This document shows positions 1-5,690 of a DNA stretch of 6,872 nucleotides, piece after piece. Under the pieces are notes generated by a model. It had not been told where the DNA came from, did no database searches, and worked only from the letters and a program-made list of their open reading frames with translations. This DNA is from Chlamydiota bacterium (lineage in GTDB: Bacteria > Chlamydiota > Chlamydiia > Chlamydiales > VGMA01): positions 1 through 6,872 of the forward strand of contig VGMA01000084.1 of assembly GCA_016866575.1 (NCBI GenBank), written 5' to 3'. Made by a program: the position numbers and the translations under genes. Within the stretch, counting starts at the first letter, position 1, and each line of letters opens with the position of its first letter.

Positions 1-756
1 GGTATCGTTAAAGTCGTAAAGAATACTGGTTTTTTTCATAAAATCAGCGTAAAGACCGCCAAGAAGAGTTACCGACCATGAAAAATAGTTCATAGGCGTT
101 GCTTCTAATTCCACACCTACTAGAGCCCCTCCTAAGTCATTTTTACAAGTTGTATAAAAATGGCTAATATCTGAAGCCCTTTGGCTTGTCATTTGCAATC
201 TATCGTTATAATAGACATAACGAAGCCCTGTATAGGTAGAAAAGCGAAAATAATCCCTTCCTCTTGGCGCTGAATGAAACCATGGACCTATGTTGACATA
301 GTCAAATTGCTGCTTTGAATTGGTTTCTACGTTAGCAGCTTGAACCCAATCGTAAAAATTTTCTACACCATAAACATTTGTTACAAGCGTAGAAGCTTCT
401 GAATGAGCTCCTGTGATTCTTCGCCAATTGACAAGCCCTAAAAAATCTATTTCTACATCCCAATACGGATCTTTAGCTGCCTTGATCGAACCTTTTAATC
501 CATAAGTAAAAACTTTTTCAGCAGCAGAAGCGAGTAGCTGGGGATTGACCGGGTCTGAAGTTACTCCATCTGTTGTCGATACCAAAGTTCTTCTATGCTG
601 CCCTTTTGGATCTTGCCAAATGAACATATAGTCAGCTTCCAATGAGATGGAGTATTCAGAGGAGGGAATTTTATTTTGAATTTTAGTGGGATCTATGGCT
701 AACAAGAATCCCGGCACTGCTAAGCAAAGAAAAATTTGACGCATACGCCGGATCAT
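1..756 (-). CDS. Outer-membrane beta-barrel protein, MOMP-like/BBP7-like (partial, C-terminus outside window)
   Basis: This minus-strand frame stays open for 252 codons to the left edge, so only the N-terminal part is present. The N-terminus is a clear Sec signal peptide: a basic start (MIRRMRQ), a hydrophobic core (IFLCLAVPGFLLA) and probable cleavage after Ala20. The mature part is rich in aromatic residues and alternating strand-like segments, for example EADYMFIWQ (about residues 40-48), YWDVEIDFLGLVNW and FRFSTYTGLRYVYYNDRL (about 170-187), then a Gly-rich stretch GGALVGVELEA and LLGGLYADF. A 'TYTGLRY...F.T...N..GG..VG.ELE' layout is familiar from Lpg1974/MOMP-like and BBP7-type outer-membrane proteins, so a pore or surface structural role in the outer membrane is likely. 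The exact family is a pattern judgement. The start is uncertain: ATG at 756 gives the more basic n-region, ATG at 744 is in frame, and neither has a good Shine-Dalgarno sequence. An in-frame stop at 805-807 limits the upstream end. Confidence 0.8.
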   Translation of the reverse strand, partial: MIRRMRQIFLCLAVPGFLLAIDPTKIQNKIPSSEYSISLEADYMFIWQDPKGQHRRTLVSTTDGVTSDPVNPQLLASAAEKVFTYGLKGSIKAAKDPYWDVEIDFLGLVNWRRITGAHSEASTLVTNVYGVENFYDWVQAANVETNSKQQFDYVNIGPWFHSAPRGRDYFRFSTYTGLRYVYYNDRLQMTSQRASDISHFYTTCKNDLGGALVGVELEATPMNYFSWSVTLLGGLYADFMKKTSILYDFNDT

Positions 757-785
757 ATCACATACTGTCAAGTTTCGTCTAGATA

Positions 786-808
786 TTGTTACCTTGTTTA
801 TTTGTTAC
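786..808. repeat. Pair of TTGTTAC direct repeats in the divergent intergenic region
   Basis: The 7-mer TTGTTAC occurs at 786-792 and again at 802-808, with start points 16 bases apart. The two copies flank the proposed -35 hexamer (794-799) of the gene starting at 848, so they could be a two-site operator for a DNA-binding regulator. In such T-rich DNA a 7-base match can also arise by chance, and no regulator is known here. Confidence 0.3.
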
Positions 809-822
809 TCGTAGTGTATACT
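794..822 (+). promoter_or_regulatory. Sigma70/sigma66-type promoter of the 1459-residue protein gene
   Basis: A -35 hexamer TTGTTT (794-799) and a -10 hexamer TATACT (817-822) are separated by 17 bases, the optimal spacing. Transcription would begin near 828-830, giving a leader of about 20 bases that holds a GAGG ribosome binding site (837-840) seven bases before the ATG at 848. The -10 region overlaps a minus-strand TATACA (820-815), which could serve the divergent outer-membrane gene, but no convincing -35 accompanies it. Confidence 0.6.
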
Positions 823-847
823 ATTCATATTCAAATGAGGATAATTC

Positions 848-3800
848 ATGAGTTTAATATCTTTTCTGGGAAATAATTTAGGAAGTTCTCTTTTAAATTT
901 TGTATTACCAACTTCCGATCCATTAGCAAAAGATCCCTTATTTGAGCCAAGAGAAGCTTTAGAGGTTTTTGAGCTCTGTTTAAAAAAAGAAGTTCCTTTG
1001 AATCACCTCAAAAAAGCTTTTGATCATCTAAGAGCCCTCAAACATCCTAACATTACACAATTAAAATTAGCATTTACTGAATTACTCAATCTACAAGAAG
1101 AAGATCAGCTCATTAGAACGAATGAGGCTCATGATAGGTTAGTCAGTGAATCTATCATTCCTTTTTTGAATCAGAAAATCCACGAACCTACTTTACTTGG
1201 TAAAACCACCAATGCTCTTACAAGTTTAGTTTTTGGAGTAGCGCCTCCACTGATTGCTGAAATTGAAGAATTCGCTGAAAATTTTCCTAATAACCAAGAC
1301 CAATTTTCAGTAAAAATTGAAGAATGGAAAGGAGAAATTAGAAAATATCCTATTACAATAACGCAAAAAGCTACAATCGATACATCCTTTAATATTATTG
1401 AAAGAGAGCTCCGCGAACAAGTAAATTTAGATTTGATCTTAGCTCATTTAAGTAGACTAACAGAGACTCTAAAAAAAGCGTTGAATAAACAGGGTCTTTT
1501 ACAAAACTTTCAGCAAGAAACGACCAAACGTTATCCAGCTGCTCAACAAATTTTAAATAAATCCTCACTTGATGAAAAACGGTTCCTTTTGCAAGAAACC
1601 ATTGAAATTTTTTCTTTGGATCAAGAAGAAGAAGCTTTTGAAACCTTATTACCCAATGCCCTTAACAATTTGCGAAAACTAGGGCTGAGTGATTTATTAC
1701 TAAATTATCATGCGCATAAACAAAATCCTGATGCAAATTTTATCGAAGAAACTCTACTTCCAACACTTCAAGTTCAGTTACAAGAAACCGATGTAATTAC
1801 TCCGCTAGTGACTAAAGTTAAAGAAAATATTTTGGGTAAACATGATCCACGTATTGACAACTTTTTTAAAGCTAGCAAGGCGCTAAAAAGATCGTTAACG
1901 GAACCGAAAAAAGAGCGCTGCATTCTATGCCTTAATGAAATTCAAGCCCATATTGATGACTACAAGCTTACTGTTTTACAAAAACGAGCTTTATTAGAAA
2001 AACTAGAAACTACCACCAACTGTATTGCTAATCGATCCAGCACTCAAAAAGATGTATCAGAGCATCTAAACGATACCGAAAAGTTTGTTTCTAACCATCT
2101 TGTTCAAAGAAATATCTTAAGTAGTTTTTCAGCAGCCGCTTCCTCACAAAATACACTAGCAAACAGCGTAAGCGATTCATCAATTGGATCAGAGCTTACT
2201 TTGGGTGGAATTCTCGAAACCTTTTTTACTAAAGGGCTTTCTACAGGGCTTTATTCCATTGCTGCAAAAGCTGCTTTAACTGCTTTAGAGCATGCAATAA
2301 CTCATGTACGTGGGCAAAATCCTTTAGAACTTGACACTCTTATCGATCCTCTTGAAGAATCGATCCGTCTATTAGAAGAACAAATCGGATCAGACAATCA
2401 AACTTCAAAAGCTTATCAGCACACATTTCAGCAAGTTTGGCAGCTATCGACGCAAAATCCGATTCTACTTGGAGGGATTGAACTGCCTATAGGACTTGAT
2501 AAAGAAGAAGGTCCAACTCCAGTAGAACAGTTACAAAGAATTGCAGCCAAATTCCAAGAAAGTCACTCCTATCTATACGATAGAGTAATTACTAAAGAGC
2601 AAACAGATGCAAAAATTGAAGTTCTTGCACAAACTGCTGCTTGCTTTTCTACCTACCGCATCTCTTTGTTAGCCATTGGAGAGCTTGAGGGCTTTCCATC
2701 GTTTTATGAAATGTTAGGAGAAGTTTCTGAAATTAATGATCCTCAAGAGAAAAAAGAGGCATTTTTAACTGTTTTAAATCGTGCTATTCAAGAAAACAAT
2801 CAAATCAATGTTGTGATTTCTTGGGCTATACGGGCCTTTATGCCGGTAATTTTCTGGTTTTCAGAGCTTTTTTCTAATAACCTTACCGGTGGATTAAAAA
2901 ATTATTTCAGAAATGTAGTAATCCCTACAGTAAAAAAAGATGTAGATAAAAGGCTCCACTCAGCATCGATTGCATGCATCGGGAAATGCTTTGATGATCT
3001 CAATAAAATGATCGCGGATTCAGCGGAAAATCCAAAAGGCAGAGCATGGAATATTAGAGAACACATCCGATTGACTAAAGATCGAAAAATATATAATGGT
3101 GAGCGCACAGCTGATGAACTTTATACAGAATTTGCTGAAATTTGCGTTGAAGAAATCATGCCGAAGATCGATTGGACAAGCTCAATACATAGCTGGGATC
3201 TACAGTTAAATGCATGGGCTAACGATTCTGATTCTGCTGCGTTTAGTATCTTTAAGCATATAGTTGTATTTCCCCTCCGTTTACCGATTTGGATTCTCGA
3301 ATATATGGTCGTTTTACCGATCCAGTCAATCATTCAATCTATTTTGACCTGGGGAGCAAAAAAATGCTTTGTAGATACGAATCTTATTAAAGGCTTGATG
3401 GATAACATCAAAACTACCCGCTTTCAAGATACGCCTTATGTGCCAATCCTCGATACACTCGCAGGAAGGCTTCTAGATATCCATGCAGCGCAAAAACGTG
3501 CAGCAGCGCTAGATCCTACTTTATACAACAGCGATGATGAAAATAAACAGACCATTAAAGATTGCTTAGATCGATTGTTTGGATTTGTTTCTCTTTGGAA
3601 TCTCAATTCACCAAGACAAATTCGAGACGTCATCCAAGGCCCTCAAGGGTTTTTTGGCGGTGTGCAAAAACTCGCTGAAGATGCGTTGTTACCTCCTATC
3701 CAAAACGTCCTTGTAGAGCTTATTGAGCTAGTACAATCTTTGGCCACTGAAGAAACTCAATTAGAGCGATTTCTCTATGAACTCTGTGATGTTGCTAACG

Positions 3801-5227
3801 ATTCTTTCAGTCAAGAAGGCAGGCAACTTTCTGCAGAGGAAAAAGCTAGAAAAGCTCAGCAGTACGTCGACACAAAAAACCTTATTGACTGCACACTGAA
3901 TGCAATTTTATGGACTGTATGTATCGATGCTACCAATTCTTTAGGCAGCCCGGCTCAAGTACGCTCGGCAAAAGATCATGTTAACTGGCTTAAGGATATA
4001 TTCTTAGGTTCAACAAAAGGGTATCCATCTGTTACGAAAATGGAACTAGATAAAATTCGATCTTTTGCCCAAAGGCCAAATGAAGCGCGCATTCTAGATG
4101 AAGATGAAGGAGGCTCTTTGATTGATGAAGAAGAGTCTATGCCTAATCTTGATGATGCAGAATCTTTTAGCGGTTTAATCCAAGATGAAGATTATGATCT
4201 TTTTGATATTGAAAATACTGCGCCACGACTTGGACAAAGAGAGCACTCTTTATATGTACAATTAGATTCTAACCCCCACATCGAAGAAGAACTTTCATCT
4301 CCAATGGCTAAAAAAGATAAAGGTGTTATCCAAACATGGATGGAAGCTCTTGATACCTTGTGTGATGATCCAGAAAACGGTAACGAGATATTAAATAATG
4401 CCTATAAAGGTTGCTCAGAACTTGTTCAAAAGCTTGAAATTAGAGAAGTTGAGCTGCAAATCAATCCAGGAAGCAGAGCTCCTAAATTAGGTCCTGTAAC
4501 AGCTGAGCACCTAAAAAGAAAATCTTCGTTGATTTGCGCATCTTTAGAAAAAGTATGTGATCAGTTCCATAGGCTGCATCGTTTATACACCTATCATCAA
4601 TACTCAAACCTCGAAAATAATCCTGTTGATCAGATTTTAAGCAGTTTTGAAATCGTATTGAATAATGTAGAAATTGATTATCCAGCTCTCGATGCTTGGA
4701 TAACACAAACACGTCAGATGCCTTATGAAAATTGGCCACTTTCTTTGAATCAAGCTATTGCTGCTATTGAACAGCTTAGAGATTGGGCAAAAGAGGCTGA
4801 AGAAAATCGTGAAAGAATAGATTCTCAATTAGAAAAAATAGCAGAAAGTTTTGATCTGATTAGAAGGGAAAATGAAGAGAGCCAGTATTTGCTAGAACAA
4901 TTTCCAAATACGCGATTGACCCCGCTTATTAATGAAGTGGCTCTACTCAAAAATCATATTACGAATCTTAGAAAAACTGTTGAAGATACAACTCACGTTG
5001 AATTCTTACAACTAAATATGCCTAAGGGAGTAAAGAGTGCTTCTGATTTTGCTATGTCTGTATTAAGACAAACTTTATTTAAGGAAATGTCTTCACGCAG
5101 TATTACCTTGATTCAAGCTTTAGGCAATTCTGAAGTTTTTGAGATGCTGATTCGCCACCTAGCGATTCGCCCTCTTGTAGAATCTTTCAAAGGAGAAAAA
5201 GTTCCCTCCTTTGCAGCAGATGAATAA
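848..5227 (+). CDS. Large helical orphan protein with Inc-like hydrophobic segments, candidate effector or membrane-associated protein
   Basis: I do not recognise this 1459-residue protein. The ATG is supported by GAGG seven bases upstream and by a promoter before that. There is no signal peptide. Most of the chain looks alpha-helical, Leu/Glu/Lys/Gln-rich and soluble. Exceptions are a small hydrophobic patch near 124-137; a Gly/Ala-rich amphipathic stretch at about 449-485; a hydrophobic segment at about 654-675 (ISWAIRAFMPVIFWFSELF); and a proline-broken double hydrophobic segment at about 799-836 (IVVFPLRLPIWILEY, then MVVLPIQSIIQSIL) that could form a membrane hairpin. Residues 1084-1122 form a strongly acidic, probably disordered stretch (DEDEGG, DEEES, QDEDYD). 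A likely coiled coil covers about 1302-1352. A short motif of two aliphatic residues followed by Pro recurs at least six times. No catalytic motif is visible. Large size, helices, hydrophobic hairpins and absent signal peptide are compatible with a type III secreted or inclusion-membrane protein in Chlamydiota, but that is inference. It is transcribed alone, divergent from the outer-membrane gene, and ends at a strong terminator. Confidence 0.9.
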   Translation: MSLISFLGNNLGSSLLNFVLPTSDPLAKDPLFEPREALEVFELCLKKEVPLNHLKKAFDHLRALKHPNITQLKLAFTELLNLQEEDQLIRTNEAHDRLVSESIIPFLNQKIHEPTLLGKTTNALTSLVFGVAPPLIAEIEEFAENFPNNQDQFSVKIEEWKGEIRKYPITITQKATIDTSFNIIERELREQVNLDLILAHLSRLTETLKKALNKQGLLQNFQQETTKRYPAAQQILNKSSLDEKRFLLQETIEIFSLDQEEEAFETLLPNALNNLRKLGLSDLLLNYHAHKQNPDANFIEETLLPTLQVQLQETDVITPLVTKVKENILGKHDPRIDNFFKASKALKRSLTEPKKERCILCLNEIQAHIDDYKLTVLQKRALLEKLETTTNCIANRSSTQKDVSEHLNDTEKFVSNHLVQRNILSSFSAAASSQNTLANSVSDSSIGSELTLGGILETFFTKGLSTGLYSIAAKAALTALEHAITHVRGQNPLELDTLIDPLEESIRLLEEQIGSDNQTSKAYQHTFQQVWQLSTQNPILLGGIELPIGLDKEEGPTPVEQLQRIAAKFQESHSYLYDRVITKEQTDAKIEVLAQTAACFSTYRISLLAIGELEGFPSFYEMLGEVSEINDPQEKKEAFLTVLNRAIQENNQINVVISWAIRAFMPVIFWFSELFSNNLTGGLKNYFRNVVIPTVKKDVDKRLHSASIACIGKCFDDLNKMIADSAENPKGRAWNIREHIRLTKDRKIYNGERTADELYTEFAEICVEEIMPKIDWTSSIHSWDLQLNAWANDSDSAAFSIFKHIVVFPLRLPIWILEYMVVLPIQSIIQSILTWGAKKCFVDTNLIKGLMDNIKTTRFQDTPYVPILDTLAGRLLDIHAAQKRAAALDPTLYNSDDENKQTIKDCLDRLFGFVSLWNLNSPRQIRDVIQGPQGFFGGVQKLAEDALLPPIQNVLVELIELVQSLATEETQLERFLYELCDVANDSFSQEGRQLSAEEKARKAQQYVDTKNLIDCTLNAILWTVCIDATNSLGSPAQVRSAKDHVNWLKDIFLGSTKGYPSVTKMELDKIRSFAQRPNEARILDEDEGGSLIDEEESMPNLDDAESFSGLIQDEDYDLFDIENTAPRLGQREHSLYVQLDSNPHIEEELSSPMAKKDKGVIQTWMEALDTLCDDPENGNEILNNAYKGCSELVQKLEIREVELQINPGSRAPKLGPVTAEHLKRKSSLICASLEKVCDQFHRLHRLYTYHQYSNLENNPVDQILSSFEIVLNNVEIDYPALDAWITQTRQMPYENWPLSLNQAIAAIEQLRDWAKEAEENRERIDSQLEKIAESFDLIRRENEESQYLLEQFPNTRLTPLINEVALLKNHITNLRKTVEDTTHVEFLQLNMPKGVKSASDFAMSVLRQTLFKEMSSRSITLIQALGNSEVFEMLIRHLAIRPLVESFKGEKVPSFAADE

Positions 5228-5248
5228 CTAAAAATTAGATAAAAAGAT

Positions 5249-5285
5249 AAAGAGTTTTGGATTTCAACCCAAAACTCTTTTTTTT
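5249..5285. terminator. Rho-independent terminator, probably bidirectional
   Basis: A perfect 12-bp stem (5249-5260 AAAGAGTTTTGG with 5269-5280 CCAAAACTCTTT) closes an 8-base loop and runs into eight T residues (5278-5285). It lies 21 bases after the stop of the 1459-residue protein gene and is a textbook terminator on the plus strand. Read on the minus strand, the same hairpin directly follows the TAA (5286-5284) of the 55-residue lipoprotein gene and is followed by a weaker T-rich run (complement of 5241-5248), so it probably ends both convergent transcripts. Confidence 0.9.
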
Positions 5286-5451
5286 ACTCTTGAGATACTG
5301 AAGTTTGGCTTACTTCTTCTACTTGAGAAACTACACTTCTAGTATTCTTATATTTACTTGGATTTTTTTTTGGTGCTGGTTTTGCATTCCCGCAGCTAAC
5401 TAAAGCAAAAGCGCAAAAAACAGTTGTACCCCAAAATAATGCTTTTTTCAT
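5284..5451 (-). CDS. Small lipoprotein, 55 residues
   Basis: The reading frame encodes a 55-residue protein with a lipoprotein signal peptide: MKK start, hydrophobic core (ALFWGTTVFCAFA) and a good lipobox LVSC with the lipidated Cys at position 20. The predicted mature part is only 36 residues: a Lys/Pro-rich linker (AKPAPKKNPSKYK) and then a Ser/Val/Gln/Glu-rich tail. It would be anchored in the inner or outer membrane facing the periplasm; the residue after Cys is Gly, which does not signal inner-membrane retention in the E. coli rule. A strong AGGAG (5462-5458) sits six bases before the ATG. It follows the 46-residue gene by 21 bases and ends in the shared terminator. A run of nine A residues lies in its coding strand (5371-5363). 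I know no family for it, so its function is unknown. Confidence 0.8.
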   Translation of the reverse strand: MKKALFWGTTVFCAFALVSCGNAKPAPKKNPSKYKNTRSVVSQVEEVSQTSVSQE

Positions 5452-5472
5452 GTTCTTCTCCTAAATGAAATA

Positions 5473-5613
5473 TTAAATAAGTTCAACTACAAGAGAACGT
5501 GGGGTGCATTTACCACACTTTTTCTGCTGTTTGTTTTCTTTTTGTTGAGTTTGGCAAGAAACACAACCTAATCCTAAAGCAACTACAGCTGCTAACATTA
5601 CAAAAATACGCAT
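5473..5613 (-). CDS. Small Cys-containing lipoprotein-like protein, 46 residues
   Basis: The 46-residue product starts MRIF, has a hydrophobic core (VMLAAVVALGLG) and then CVSC. Cys20, preceded by V-S, lies at the same position as the lipidated Cys of the adjacent 55-residue protein and is the likelier modification site. Cys17 is an alternative. Neither gives a perfect lipobox, because position -3 is Cys or Gly. The short mature part is Gln/Lys-rich and carries a CGKC pair (Cys33, Cys36), which could form a disulfide or bind metal; chlamydial envelopes are known for Cys-rich lipoproteins such as OmcA, but this is far shorter and I see no clear homology. AGGAG (5623-5619) lies five bases before the ATG. 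It is the first gene of a two-gene unit with the 55-residue lipoprotein. An uncleaved membrane-anchored peptide is the main alternative. Confidence 0.75.
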   Translation of the reverse strand: MRIFVMLAAVVALGLGCVSCQTQQKENKQQKKCGKCTPRSLVVELI

Positions 5614-5639
5614 ATTGACTCCTATCTTTCTGTTCTTTT

Positions 5640-5668
5640 TAGATAAAAAAACCTTTATTTTCTTTCAA
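5640..5668 (-). promoter_or_regulatory. Possible promoter of the small lipoprotein pair
   Basis: On the minus strand TTGAAA (5668-5663) is followed after 17 bases by TATCTA (5645-5640). The -35 matches consensus at five of six positions, but the -10 matches at only three. The site lies about 27 bases before the ATG at 5613, leaving room for the AGGAG ribosome binding site. It overlaps the upstream region of the divergent gene at 5691, so the two promoters may interfere or be co-regulated. Confidence 0.4.
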
Positions 5669-5672
5669 GGTA

Positions 5673-5678
5673 TATAAT
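5673..5678 (+). promoter_or_regulatory. Consensus -10 box of the BioD-like/DRTGG gene
   Basis: An exact TATAAT lies 12 bases before the ATG at 5691. No good -35 hexamer is present at 16-18 bases upstream (sequence there is AACCTT-like). Transcription would start at about 5684-5687, leaving a leader of only 4-7 bases, and no Shine-Dalgarno sequence precedes the ATG. If this is the real promoter, the mRNA is almost leaderless. Confidence 0.5.
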
Positions 5679-5690
5679 AAAATTACAAAA

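Noticed and set aside
767..772. Perfect TTGACA on the minus strand just upstream of the outer-membrane protein gene
   Set aside because: The proper spacing puts the -10 inside the coding start, where the sequence is GGCGTA, so it is unlikely to be a working -35 for this gene.
1184..1213. GKTT in the giant protein (about residues 118-121) as a possible Walker A motif
   Set aside because: The required upstream Gly is missing (EPTLLGKTT) and no Walker B-like context follows.
1919..1930. CILC (residues 358-361) as a zinc-binding or redox motif
   Set aside because: It is a single CxxC within a helical region with no second Cys/His pair nearby.
2902..4828. Several minus-strand open frames of 63-85 codons within the 1459-residue protein gene
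   Set aside because: They lie opposite a continuous, protein-like plus-strand gene, lack ribosome binding sites I could recognise, and give peptides without coherent features.
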